From Agarilytica sp045430285 (GTDB lineage: Bacteria; Pseudomonadota; Gammaproteobacteria; Pseudomonadales; Cellvibrionaceae): 64,000 bases of DNA. Under the pieces are notes generated by a model, which saw nothing but the letters and a program-made list of their open reading frames with translations, was not told the DNA's origin and did no database searches. The position numbers and the translations under genes are program-made. The stretch is from the NCBI GenBank assembly GCA_045430285.1, contig JAILXV010000003.1, positions 310,001-374,000 on the forward strand. Reading direction: 5' to 3'. Of the stretch, positions 17,615-25,986 are shown piece after piece; the stretch's first letter is position 1, and each line of letters begins with the position of its first letter.

Positions 17615-17710
17615 GAATTGAGGAAAAAGCATACGCCTTTTCTTATCTCAGGATTGCCCGTTTCATACTTCCTAAATAACGCATCGACTTAATCACAGCA
17701 GGGTTTCGAC

Positions 17711-18646
17711 ATGGCCGCAAAAAAGACTAAAACCGTTTCGGTAGAAGGAATCGAGAAGCAGATTGCTAAACTGGAAACCCAGTTGCAAGCAGCTCGTACC
17801 AAAAAACAAGCTTCTGCCGAAAAAGCAGCAAAAAGTGCTTCCGCACAACTCGCCAAAGCAAAACAAAAACTAAGCGCCTTGAGCACTAAAGTTAAAGCGG
17901 CTGTAGAAGCGGGTAAGAAATCTAAAACTGCTGCGGCGAAGGCGCGAATCGAAAAAGCACGCACTAGCGCTGCAGCGCAGAAAAAGGTCGTTGCTGAGCT
18001 TTCTGCTGCTGCCAAACAAGCTAGCACTACTCTAAAACAAGTTAAAGACGCGAACAAAGCTGCAAAAGATTTGGCAGCTATTGCCAGCAAAGCAAGAAAA
18101 GCGGCTAACGCAAAAGCCAAGAAAAAGGCCCCAGCAAAACGTAAAGCCGCTGCGAAAGCGACAAAAACAGTCGCCAAAAAAGCACCCGCAAAGGCCAAGG
18201 CGAAACCCGCAGCAAAAGCTACTAAGAAAAAAGCCGTCACAAAAAAAACACCAGCAACTAAAAAGCCCGCAAAGAAAACCGCAACAGCTAAAAAGGCCAC
18301 CGCTAAACCAGCAGCAACAAAAAAAGCACCGGCCAAGCCAGCCGCTAAAAAACCAGCCGTCAAGAAAGTTGCCAAAGCACCTGAAGCCAAAACCGCAGCG
18401 CCAGTAAATACGCCTGCACCCGTTGAAGCTAAACAGACGCCTGCTCCAGCGCCCGCCGCTGTGGTCACTCCGGTCAGCGAAGCACCAAAACCTGCGCCCA
18501 TCGTTGCTGAAGCGCCAAAACCTACTCCTCCTGCAGCGGTAGAACCTAAAGCAGAAACACCTGCACCAGTACAACAAACAAATGATTCAAAACCATCGAC
18601 TGAATCAGACAAACCAAGCAGCGGTAGCTTATTCGATAATATGTAA
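17711..18646 (+). CDS. algP: AlgP/histone H1-like Lys-Ala-Pro-rich protein
   Basis: A 311-residue, strongly basic protein. Residues about 5-135 are helical/coiled-coil-prone (IEKQIAKLETQLQAARTKKQ). Residues about 136-225 are dense KAAAK, KKAPAK and KPAAK units like eukaryotic histone H1 tails. The end (about 226-311) is Pro/Ala/Thr-rich and closes with SSGSLFDNM. This layout matches AlgP (AlgR3) of pseudomonads, a DNA-binding protein linked to alginate gene control. The repeat length is known to vary between strains. Antisense open frames over this gene are codon-bias artefacts. Confidence 0.85.
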   Translation: MAAKKTKTVSVEGIEKQIAKLETQLQAARTKKQASAEKAAKSASAQLAKAKQKLSALSTKVKAAVEAGKKSKTAAAKARIEKARTSAAAQKKVVAELSAAAKQASTTLKQVKDANKAAKDLAAIASKARKAANAKAKKKAPAKRKAAAKATKTVAKKAPAKAKAKPAAKATKKKAVTKKTPATKKPAKKTATAKKATAKPAATKKAPAKPAAKKPAVKKVAKAPEAKTAAPVNTPAPVEAKQTPAPAPAAVVTPVSEAPKPAPIVAEAPKPTPPAAVEPKAETPAPVQQTNDSKPSTESDKPSSGSLFDNM

Positions 18647-18653
18647 GCTAAGA

Positions 18654-18700
18654 AACACGCACAAAAAAGCCCGCAACATGCGGGCTTTTTTGTGCGTGTT
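18654..18700. terminator. Strong bidirectional terminator between the AlgP-like and TIGR02444 genes
   Basis: A perfect 21-bp stem (18654-18674 with 18680-18700) and a 5-base loop (AACAT). The stem contains the GC core GCCCGC/GCGGGC and six A/T pairs on the outer side, giving U-tracts on both strands. It serves two convergent genes. Confidence 0.93.
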
Positions 18701-18718
18701 ATATGACTATTTCAATCA

Positions 18719-19264
18719 TCAACCAGCGCTTTGCAAAGTATAACGCCGACACGCGTTCTTCATTAAACCTGCGTTTTTTCTCGCATCTGGCACACTGATA
18801 AAATTCAAATAGTATTCAAGGGAAAGTTCTTCATCACCTGCCGACAAATCTTTATATTCCTTTGACTCAACAAAACGACAAGTCAAATCTTGCAGACGAT
18901 GAAGCAGGACTTTTTCGATCATCAATTCAGCATTAAGAATATGTTTTTTGACAGATTGGGCCTGAACTTTGGTAAACGCGCCAGATTCCAATAACACTCT
19001 TCGTACATCGCGTAACTTCGCGACGGTCTGCAAGCTTACCGCGTCGATAGTAATCAATACTTCATCAAGTAAGTTAACCGATAGTTGAATACCTTCCGCT
19101 TCTAACCAGCAACACCAAAGTATGATATTGATATTTGCGTGGTATTCATCCTGCAATTGCAGGCTTTGTTGTTCGACCTCTTCCGTAGAATAGACCTGTA
19201 ATGCGAAGTCCCAAAGGGAGTTTGAGAGAGGAATCGTGGAGCACAACGTGCTATGTTTTTCCAT
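18719..19264 (-). CDS. TIGR02444-family protein (DUF2390)
   Basis: A 181-residue soluble protein. The segment LWDFALQVYS, then LQLQDEYHANINIILWCCWLEAEG, matches the family hallmark (LWxFxLxxY...LQ...NxxLWCCWL). Function is unknown. In pseudomonads and relatives this family commonly sits beside algP, as here, where the two genes converge on one terminator. No signal peptide or membrane helix. The 276 bases upstream (to trmB) hold nothing I can support beyond its likely promoter. Confidence 0.85.
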   Translation of the reverse strand: MEKHSTLCSTIPLSNSLWDFALQVYSTEEVEQQSLQLQDEYHANINIILWCCWLEAEGIQLSVNLLDEVLITIDAVSLQTVAKLRDVRRVLLESGAFTKVQAQSVKKHILNAELMIEKVLLHRLQDLTCRFVESKEYKDLSAGDEELSLEYYLNFISVPDARKNAGLMKNACRRYTLQSAG

Positions 19265-19540
19265 GATCGTACTAACCTTTCATTATTTTTTATTGTGTCA
19301 CTAGTATCCGACTACACCCTGACCGTTTACATCTTGTCCTTTTACCATCCATTGGGCTGCCATTACGCTTTAAACCTTTGTGCATAGCTTGGCGGTTGAA
19401 GGAAGCAATGCCCACCAACTCAACAACTGCAAACTAGAGCGCCAAGTCTACTCCGCCGCACACGCGGTGCAATGAGATGTGATTAGAAATGAGACAGAAT
19501 GCAAATTTAGAACACAGTAGAGCGCCAATAACGCGCAATT

Positions 19541-20239
19541 CTAACTTGTCTTACGAAAAATGAGATCCCAAACACCGTGACCTAAACGTTCACCGCGCCG
19601 CTCAAATTTTGTTGCTGGGCGATATTCGGGCTTGTCGCAGAAGTGATATTCATCCGAAGTATTTTCGTACGCCGCCGATAAGCTCATCACTTCCATCATA
19701 TGGTCCGCGTAATCTTCCCAATCCGTCGCTAGGTGAGCGTGTCCATCTTCGCCCAATTTTTCGGCGATAAGGGCCATAAATTCCAATTGCACAATCCGCC
19801 GTTTATTGTGCTTTTTCTTATGCCATGGATCGGGGAAATAAAGCTGAAAGCGTGAAATCGCATTTGCAGGAATACAGTCTTCCATCACGTCTTTTGCGTC
19901 CGCCATGTAAACTCTTAAATTTTTGATATTGGCCTGGCCAGCCTGATTAATAAGCCTACCAACGCCTGGGGGGTGAACCTCTATACCGATAAAGTCTTTA
20001 TCCGGCTCAGCTTCCGCCATCTGCAATAGGGAATCGCCCATACCAAAACCGATCTCTACGACCAAGGGCGCAACACGACCAAACACGGCTGCAGGGTCAA
20101 TTTCACCGTCGGCCAAGCGTAATCCATATTCTGGCCACCAACGATCAAAGGCGTTCTTCTGCCCTTCTGTCATGCGACCAGCACGAATCACATAACTGCG
20201 AATCGGCTTCTTTTTATATTCAACTTTGATTTCACTCAC
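19541..20239 (-). CDS. trmB: tRNA (guanine-N7-)-methyltransferase
   Basis: A 232-residue SAM-dependent enzyme that makes m7G46 in the variable loop of tRNAs. Visible motifs are the SAM-binding loop VEIGFGMGDSLLQMA, IGIEVHPPGVGRL, and the family signature YFPDPWHKKKHNKRRIV near residue 150, followed by THxD-like ATDWEDYADHM. It overlaps the upstream DUF423 gene by 8 bases, suggesting coupled translation. Confidence 0.96.
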   Translation of the reverse strand: MSEIKVEYKKKPIRSYVIRAGRMTEGQKNAFDRWWPEYGLRLADGEIDPAAVFGRVAPLVVEIGFGMGDSLLQMAEAEPDKDFIGIEVHPPGVGRLINQAGQANIKNLRVYMADAKDVMEDCIPANAISRFQLYFPDPWHKKKHNKRRIVQLEFMALIAEKLGEDGHAHLATDWEDYADHMMEVMSLSAAYENTSDEYHFCDKPEYRPATKFERRGERLGHGVWDLIFRKTS

Positions 20240-20621
20240 GATGCTTCACCACGGCTAACCACATTAAAAACCACGCCACGATAAACAGCAGGCCACCAAA
20301 GGGCGTCACCATACCGAAAAGCCTTATCCCACTCAATGCGAGGAGATACAGACTTCCCGAAAACAAGAGGATTCCAAGTGCAAAACAAACACCACTCCAC
20401 TTAAGAAGTCGTATAGCACCTCGCCGCTCAAGTAAAATACCCACGGAAAGCAACGCAAAGGTATGAAAAAACTGATAGTGCACACCAGTCTGGTAGGCCT
20501 GCATTAATGAGGGCGTAAGCTGTGCTTTTAAAGCATGCGCGCCAAACGCCCCCACAATCACAGCTGCCATACCACTCAGCGCAGCGCACTGAAGAAAAAA
20601 TCGTTCGTTAAGTCTGACCAT
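20232..20621 (-). CDS. DUF423 membrane protein (YgdD-like)
   Basis: A 129-residue inner-membrane protein with four predicted helices. The opening GMAAVIVGAFGAHALKAQL and YQTGVHYQFFHTFALL are diagnostic for DUF423. The molecular function is unknown. It is transcribed with trmB; a weak spacing of about 140 bases separates it from the rpoH terminator on the other side. Confidence 0.92.
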   Translation of the reverse strand: MVRLNERFFLQCAALSGMAAVIVGAFGAHALKAQLTPSLMQAYQTGVHYQFFHTFALLSVGILLERRGAIRLLKWSGVCFALGILLFSGSLYLLALSGIRLFGMVTPFGGLLFIVAWFLMWLAVVKHRE

Positions 20622-20705
20622 AATGAGAAAGCAAAACCGTTAATGTTGAAGCGTGAGAAGGTTGTGATGTGAATTAAAGCGCCCTAGATAGCCCTCGCAG
20701 AAAGT

Positions 20706-20731
20706 AAAAAAGCCGCAAATTGCGGCTTTTA
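20706..20731. terminator. Intrinsic terminator downstream of rpoH
   Basis: A 9-bp stem (AAAAGCCGC at 20708-20716 with GCGGCTTTT at 20722-20730, 5-base loop). On the minus strand it ends in a T-run, fitting termination of rpoH, whose stop is at 20765. Confidence 0.85.
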
Positions 20732-20764
20732 AAGTACAGAACTAAACGCTAAGCAATCAATAAA

Positions 20765-21619
20765 TTAGGCTTCCATATGCGCTCGAACTTTCTTCATGGC
20801 GTTTTTTTCAAGCTGACGAATTCGCTCGGCAGAAATACCATACACTGCTGCAAGCTCATGCAAAGTAGACTTTTCTTCGTCTAGCCAGCGCTGCTGCAAA
20901 ATATCTCGGCTACGATCATCCAATTCGTTAAGTGCCGCCTCTAGGCTATTGACGCTGTTTTCGGTCCAGTCTGCCTGCTCTAACATGACCGATGGATCGA
21001 AACGCTTATCTTCTAGATAATTTGCCGGCGCTTGATAGGCAGAATCATCATCGTCATCTGCACCCGCATCAAAGGCCGCATCGACTGCAGAGAGTCGACC
21101 TTCCATCTGACGTACGTGCTTCACTTCAACATTCAGATCGTTTGCAACCGCCTCTGCTTCGGTATTTGTTAACCATGCCAAACGCTTTTTCTTGCCACGT
21201 AAGTTAAAAAACAGTTTACGTTGGGCTTTGGTGGTCGCGACCTTCACAATACGCCAGTTGCGTAAAATAAACTCGTGCATTTCAGCTTTAATCCAATGCA
21301 CAGCAAAGGAGACCAAACGCACACCTTTTTCAGGGTTGAAGCGTTTAACCGCCTTCATCAAACCGACATTGCCTTCTTGAACTAAGTCACTTTCCGCCAA
21401 ACCATAGCCGGAATAGCTTTTCGCAATGTGCACAACAAAACGAAGATGCGCCATGACCAGCTTACGCGCGGCCTCAAGGTTTTCTTCGTAATACAATTCT
21501 TCTGCAAGTTTCTGCTCTTCCTCAGCAGACAATACCGGGAAGGTATTTACGGCCTGAATATACGCTCCCAGGTTTTGGCCTGGCGATAGGATATTCAATG
21601 GCTGTAGCGTGGTTCCCAT
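20765..21619 (-). CDS. rpoH: RNA polymerase heat-shock sigma factor (sigma-32)
   Basis: A 284-residue sigma-70 family factor directing the heat-shock regulon. It carries region 2 (YGLAESDLVQEGNVGLMKAVKRFNPEKGVRLVSFAVHWIKAEM), the RpoH box (QRKLFFNLR, near residues 133-141) between regions 2 and 3, and a region 4 helix-turn-helix (LHELAAVYGISAERIRQLEKNAMKKVR). The ATG follows a clear GGAGG. An 18-bp palindrome lies in the leader (see separate entry). An acidic stretch (AGADDDDDSAY, about 177-187) seems slightly expanded. Confidence 0.97.
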   Translation of the reverse strand: MGTTLQPLNILSPGQNLGAYIQAVNTFPVLSAEEEQKLAEELYYEENLEAARKLVMAHLRFVVHIAKSYSGYGLAESDLVQEGNVGLMKAVKRFNPEKGVRLVSFAVHWIKAEMHEFILRNWRIVKVATTKAQRKLFFNLRGKKKRLAWLTNTEAEAVANDLNVEVKHVRQMEGRLSAVDAAFDAGADDDDDSAYQAPANYLEDKRFDPSVMLEQADWTENSVNSLEAALNELDDRSRDILQQRWLDEEKSTLHELAAVYGISAERIRQLEKNAMKKVRAHMEA

Positions 21620-21646
21620 AGCGGGTCCTCCGTTAAGTTAGAGATG

Positions 21647-21664
21647 GATTCTAGCACTAGAATC
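21647..21664 (-). promoter_or_regulatory. Palindrome in the rpoH leader
   Basis: Two perfect 8-base arms (GATTCTAG and CTAGAATC) separated by two bases, ending 28 bases before the rpoH start codon. It could be an operator or, in RNA, a hairpin just upstream of the GGAGG site. There is no U-run after it on the minus strand, so it is not a normal terminator. Function is not established. Confidence 0.4.
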
Positions 21665-21879
21665 GGTGCTTATCCACCCAGCTAAATACACATCAACTGG
21701 GTCGTACCGGGTGTTTTCATTAGCTGTTTACGAAAAATATTACGATAGAGATCAGTCAGTTAAGTCTTTGCTTTACATAGACTTTTGACCGAAGGAGGCG
21801 AGAAAAGTTCCCTTTTAGGACTGAGCGTAAAGCCCTTGGTTTAGCTCTCAGATATACACCCTGTATGTTTTTTGAACAC

Positions 21880-22902
21880 TTATTTCGGCTCGATATGTGA
21901 TAAATGTCTGCCAACGGCAAACCAAGACCCCAACCAACCTAAAACCGTACTCAGAAATAGCAGCTGAAAGCCCGTTGAGAACCCCAAACCGCGCAAAGCG
22001 AATTCGCTCTGATATAAGGATGCGAGCCGCACGACAGAGGGTTCGATAATGGAATACCCAATGATCACGATAATACACGCCAGCACGCCGCCGAATAAAC
22101 CATACCACCCCCCCGAATAGAGAAAAGGCCGTCGTACGAATCCGTCTGTCCCACCAACGAGCTTGGCCACAAGAATCTCATCTCGTCGGCTTTCAATGGC
22201 TAAACGAATGGTATTACCAATGGCCAACAATACTCCCACGCCAAGCAACGTCGCCAAGGCAAGCACCATTTTTTGGCCGAGGATCATAATTTCTTGCAAG
22301 CGGCGCACCCAATCCATGTCCAGACTGACATCCTCAACAATGGGCTCCGCTTTAATGCGCTCTGCCAACGTTTCCAAGTGGTTCGGGTCAACCGTATCCA
22401 TATTAGGGCTGATGACCACTGTGGGCGGCAGCGGGTTTTGCTCCAATGCGTCCAACGCGGCACCAAAACCGGAAAACATTTGAAAATCACGCAAGGCATC
22501 ATCGGGCGAAAAATAATCCACCGCGTCCACTTCCGAGTACCCGTGTATCGTCGTCAATAGTTGATCGATCGCCTTTTGCTTTGCGCGCACATTAAGGTAC
22601 ACAGAAATCTTGGGGTTGGAATCCCAAGTCGCTCCAAGGGTGTTGATATTATCCATGGCCAATAACAAGGTAACGGGCAAGGCCAGGGCAATCGCCACCA
22701 CTAATGCGGTCATCATCGTCTGAACCGGTGTTGATACCAGCCTAAAAAAGCTCTCGATTAAAGATGTCCGATGATGGAGCCTGTAACTGCGAAAGCGATC
22801 AGAAATACTGGTTTTGCTTTGAACAGCACCTTTTGAGGATGCAGACACGGCCGAAGCGGTGCTTGACGATTTACTCCCTGATGAACGCGTATTCATTCCC
22901 AC
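21880..22902 (-). CDS. ftsX: Cell division protein FtsX
   Basis: A 340-residue inner-membrane protein, partner of FtsE in the division-site ABC complex that regulates septal peptidoglycan hydrolysis. It has a Ser/Thr-rich cytoplasmic N-terminus (about 1-55), a first helix (about 66-88), an extracellular domain containing the MacB-PCD-like segment (VDAVDYFSPDDALRDFQMFSG), and three further helices in the C-terminal FtsX domain. Its start overlaps the end of ftsE by 10 bases. The 260 bases between it and rpoH hold no other gene. Confidence 0.96.
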   Translation of the reverse strand: MGMNTRSSGSKSSSTASAVSASSKGAVQSKTSISDRFRSYRLHHRTSLIESFFRLVSTPVQTMMTALVVAIALALPVTLLLAMDNINTLGATWDSNPKISVYLNVRAKQKAIDQLLTTIHGYSEVDAVDYFSPDDALRDFQMFSGFGAALDALEQNPLPPTVVISPNMDTVDPNHLETLAERIKAEPIVEDVSLDMDWVRRLQEIMILGQKMVLALATLLGVGVLLAIGNTIRLAIESRRDEILVAKLVGGTDGFVRRPFLYSGGWYGLFGGVLACIIVIIGYSIIEPSVVRLASLYQSEFALRGLGFSTGFQLLFLSTVLGWLGSWFAVGRHLSHIEPK

Positions 22903-23561
22903 ACTCCATCATGCACGATTTGCCCATGATCCAGGCTCAAGACCCTGCGGTTAAGCTTCTTCACCAGATTCAAATCATGGCTCGCAATCAATGTTGTCAC
23001 GCCCACGGCATTAAACTGCAGGAACAAATCCATAATTTCTTTAGACAACTCAGGGTCAAGATTACCCGTTGGCTCATCCGCCAATAACACTGGCGGCTTG
23101 TTCACTACGGCCCGTGCAATACCCACTCGCTGTTGCTCACCACCGGACAATGTAATGGGGTTATGTTTTTCTTTGTTGAGCAGGCCCACCTTGTCCAAAG
23201 CTGCTCGAACGCGTCGCCCCACCTCGCGCGATTGATAACCCGCTATCTGCAGTGGCAGCGCAACATTTTCGAATACACTGCGATCAAACAAAAGCTGGTG
23301 ATTCTGGAAAACCACGCCTACCTGGCGCCGATGAAACGGTATCTGACGGCGAGACATACGATTTAAATTACGACCGCCCACAACAACCTGGCCGGTGGTA
23401 GCGCGCTCCATCAGCATAATGAGTTTCATTAAGGTGCTTTTACCCGCGCCGGAATGGCCGGTTAGAAACACCATCTCTGCGGGTTCTATTTCAAACGACA
23501 CAGCAAGCAGCGCTTCTTGGCCGCTTTCATAGCGTTTACTGACGTGGCTAAAACTGATCAT
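22893..23561 (-). CDS. ftsE: Cell division ATP-binding protein FtsE
   Basis: A 222-residue ABC ATPase. Walker A GHSGAGKST at 35-43, Q-loop FQNHQLL, signature LSGGEQQR at 138-145, Walker B with ADEPTGNLDP (DE at 162-163) and the switch histidine in IASHD. It acts with FtsX at the divisome. Overlap with ftsX shows co-translation; ftsY lies 144 bases upstream in the same direction. Confidence 0.97.
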   Translation of the reverse strand: MISFSHVSKRYESGQEALLAVSFEIEPAEMVFLTGHSGAGKSTLMKLIMLMERATTGQVVVGGRNLNRMSRRQIPFHRRQVGVVFQNHQLLFDRSVFENVALPLQIAGYQSREVGRRVRAALDKVGLLNKEKHNPITLSGGEQQRVGIARAVVNKPPVLLADEPTGNLDPELSKEIMDLFLQFNAVGVTTLIASHDLNLVKKLNRRVLSLDHGQIVHDGVWE

Positions 23562-23705
23562 GCACGATTACTGTGTTGGTCATTAATGGAATTAAGATGA
23601 GCGCGACGAACTACCGTGTCGATGCTTTAAGGCGGCTGAATAGCTGTGGCTGAAATATCCTACCAAGCGCTCGTCTCATATTATTATGATTTTCTAGGCT
23701 GCCAT

Positions 23706-24779
23706 TTAAGCGTTAAAAAGCGCCTGAGTAAATTTTTCTGCGTCAAAAGGCTGTAAATCTTCCACGCCCTCACCAACACCAATGAAGCGAACGGGAATAC
23801 CAAGGGTTTTGCTCAGCGCAAAAATAACACCACCCTTCGCCGTACCATCTAACTTAGTCAGCACCAAGCCCGTCACATCAGCGGTGTCTTTAAACTGTTT
23901 TGCTTGGCTGACCGCATTTTGACCCGTGCCCGCATCCAGGACTAAAAGCACTTCATGGGGCGCTGACGTATCGAGCTTACTCATCACCCGTTTAACTTTC
24001 GACAATTCTTCCATCAAGTTACTTTTGTTATGCAAACGACCAGCAGTATCCGCAATAATGACATCCGCACCCCGCGATTGCGCAGACTCGATCGCATCAT
24101 AGATAACCGAAGCGCTATCAGCACCCGAATGCTGGGCAACCACTGGTACTTTGTTACGCTCACCCCAGACCTGTAACTGCTCTACCGCCGCCGCACGAAA
24201 GGTATCCCCAGCGGCCAACATGACGGATAAACCTTGGTTTTGAAATCGCTTAGCCAGCTTACCAATCGTTGTCGTCTTACCCACACCATTTACACCCACA
24301 ACCAAAATCACATAGGGCTTTTTGCTTGCATCAATTTCCAGTGGTGCCTCAACAGTGGACAGCATGTCTTTCATCAAAGATTTTAATTTTTCATACAGAG
24401 CATCGGAGTCAGCCAATTGCTTACGTGCGAGGCTATCGGTCAAGGCATCAATAATCTCTTGCGTCGCATCCATCCCGACATCCGCCATCAACAACTGCGT
24501 CTCAATTTCTTCCAATAATTCATCATCTAGGGCTTTTTTCCCAAGGAATAAATTACCCAAGCCAGAACCCAGCTGTTGGCTTGTGCGTGATAAGCCGCGC
24601 TTAATTCGCGCGAAGACGCCAAGGGACTCGCTCGGCTGCGCATCGGGCGCATCTGCTACACTGTCGGACGTAGCTTTTTGTGTGCTTTCTTGCTCGCCTT
24701 GTTGCACGCCTTCACTCATATTTGTTTGAGTGGCTTCTGGAGGCGTTTCAGGTTTATTTTTCTTGCGTTTAAAAAACAT
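23706..24779 (-). CDS. ftsY: Signal recognition particle receptor FtsY
   Basis: The SRP receptor GTPase that brings ribosomes to the membrane. I place the start at the ATG at 24779 (357 aa, MFFKRKKNKPE), which gives the usual short basic start; an upstream extension to 24809 would overlap rsmD. An acidic/Gln-rich A domain (about 12-60) precedes the N domain and the G domain, with G1 GVNGVGKTT, G3 DTAGR and G4 TKLDGTAKGG. Order ftsY-ftsE-ftsX-rpoH is classic for gammaproteobacteria. Confidence 0.96.
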   Translation of the reverse strand: MFFKRKKNKPETPPEATQTNMSEGVQQGEQESTQKATSDSVADAPDAQPSESLGVFARIKRGLSRTSQQLGSGLGNLFLGKKALDDELLEEIETQLLMADVGMDATQEIIDALTDSLARKQLADSDALYEKLKSLMKDMLSTVEAPLEIDASKKPYVILVVGVNGVGKTTTIGKLAKRFQNQGLSVMLAAGDTFRAAAVEQLQVWGERNKVPVVAQHSGADSASVIYDAIESAQSRGADVIIADTAGRLHNKSNLMEELSKVKRVMSKLDTSAPHEVLLVLDAGTGQNAVSQAKQFKDTADVTGLVLTKLDGTAKGGVIFALSKTLGIPVRFIGVGEGVEDLQPFDAEKFTQALFNA

Positions 24780-24801
24780 AGGGATGGGAACCGCGGGCAT
24801 A

Positions 24802-25449
24802 ATGGCCAAAGAAGATCATTTTACCAAAGTCGAGTTCAAAACATTGCCTTCTAAAAAGAAAAATCCAATAAAAACGCAAAAATCGTCGATTCGTATTATC
24901 GGCGGGCAATGGCGCGGGCGAAAATTGGCTGTCGGTGAAGAAAATGGACTGCGCCCAACCGGCGATCGTCTGAAAGAAACATTATTTAACTGGCTTGCAC
25001 CCTATATTCACGGCGCACGCTGCCTGGATGCGTTTGCAGGCACCGGCTCGCTCGGGTTTGAAGCGCTTTCTCGTGGCGCTAAGTCGGTACACTTTATAGA
25101 GCTTAACCCGCGTTCCGCCGAACAAATCAGAACAAATATTGTTCAACTCGATGCGAACGCTACGCTCACTCAATGTGGTTTTAGCGAGTGGACGCCAGAC
25201 CCAACAAAAACCTTTGATTTAGTCTTCTTAGACCCACCCTTTCAAGAAAACCTATGGCAGCACGCCTTCACTCACTTAGTGGATAGCGTTACCTTGGGGG
25301 ACGAAACGCTCATTTACGTGGAGCGGCCCAATCAAACAGGCCCCGAAAATACATTTACTGTGCCCAATAATTGGGCATTAATAAAAGAAAAAAAGCTTGG
25401 TCAAGTTAACGCCATGCTATACAAGACAAAACCAACCGAACCAAGCTAA
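24802..25449 (+). CDS. rsmD: 16S rRNA (guanine(966)-N2)-methyltransferase
   Basis: A 215-residue methyltransferase acting on the small ribosomal subunit. Start chosen at the ATG at 24802 (MAKEDHFTKVEF); a longer frame would run back into ftsY. It contains IIGGQWRGRKL, LRPTGDRLKETLFNWL, the SAM-binding segment CLDAFAGTGSLGFEALSRGA and the catalytic VFLDPPF. It is divergent from ftsY with only 22 bases between the two start codons, the usual gammaproteobacterial arrangement. Confidence 0.96.
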   Translation: MAKEDHFTKVEFKTLPSKKKNPIKTQKSSIRIIGGQWRGRKLAVGEENGLRPTGDRLKETLFNWLAPYIHGARCLDAFAGTGSLGFEALSRGAKSVHFIELNPRSAEQIRTNIVQLDANATLTQCGFSEWTPDPTKTFDLVFLDPPFQENLWQHAFTHLVDSVTLGDETLIYVERPNQTGPENTFTVPNNWALIKEKKLGQVNAMLYKTKPTEPS

Positions 25450-25482
25450 AATGGCGCGCAGCGGCTATCAACGAGATCAACT

Positions 25483-25986
25483 ATGGCTAAAGATAAAAGA
25501 GTGGTTTACCCAGGCACATTTGACCCCGTGACAAACGGGCATATTGACCTGGTTCAACGCGCGGCAAATTTATTTGATTCCGTCGTGGTTGCCGTAGCGG
25601 CAAGCAGAAAGAAAAACCCCTTGTTTACATTAGAAGAACGTGTCGACCTGGCCAAGCAAGCGCTGCGTAATGTGAGCAATGTTGAGGTCTGTGGCTTTGA
25701 CTGCCTGCTCAAAGATTTAGTAGAACAGCAAAAAGCCTATGGCGTTGTTCGTGGCCTGCGTGCGGTGTCAGATTTTGAGTACGAATTCCAACTGGCCAAT
25801 ATGAACCGCGCGCTTGCGCCGTCCATGGAAAGTTTATTTTTAACACCGGCAGAACATCTCTCTTATATCTCATCTACCCTGGTGAGAGAGATTGCATCAC
25901 TTGGCGGCGACGTATCTAAGTTTGTGCCAGATTTCGTTGAATCAGCCTTAAAAGAAAAATTCCGTTCGCTCGGGAAAAACCTCTAA
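25483..25986 (+). CDS. coaD: Phosphopantetheine adenylyltransferase
   Basis: A 167-residue enzyme of coenzyme A synthesis (4'-phosphopantetheine plus ATP to dephospho-CoA). It has the nucleotidyltransferase motif YPGTFDPVTNGHIDL with the catalytic His20, the RGLRAVSDFEYEFQLANMNR segment and the C-terminal YISSTLVREIA motif. It follows rsmD by 33 bases. Its stop overlaps that of the convergent DUF58 gene by four bases. Confidence 0.97.
   Translation: MAKDKRVVYPGTFDPVTNGHIDLVQRAANLFDSVVVAVAASRKKNPLFTLEERVDLAKQALRNVSNVEVCGFDCLLKDLVEQQKAYGVVRGLRAVSDFEYEFQLANMNRALAPSMESLFLTPAEHLSYISSTLVREIASLGGDVSKFVPDFVESALKEKFRSLGKNL

Noticed and set aside
17689..18612. Long open frame (307 codons) antisense to the AlgP-like gene
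   Set aside because: It mirrors the Lys/Ala codon pattern of the sense gene and gives an Ala/Phe/Gly-rich protein of no known type. The sense gene has the right start context and terminator.
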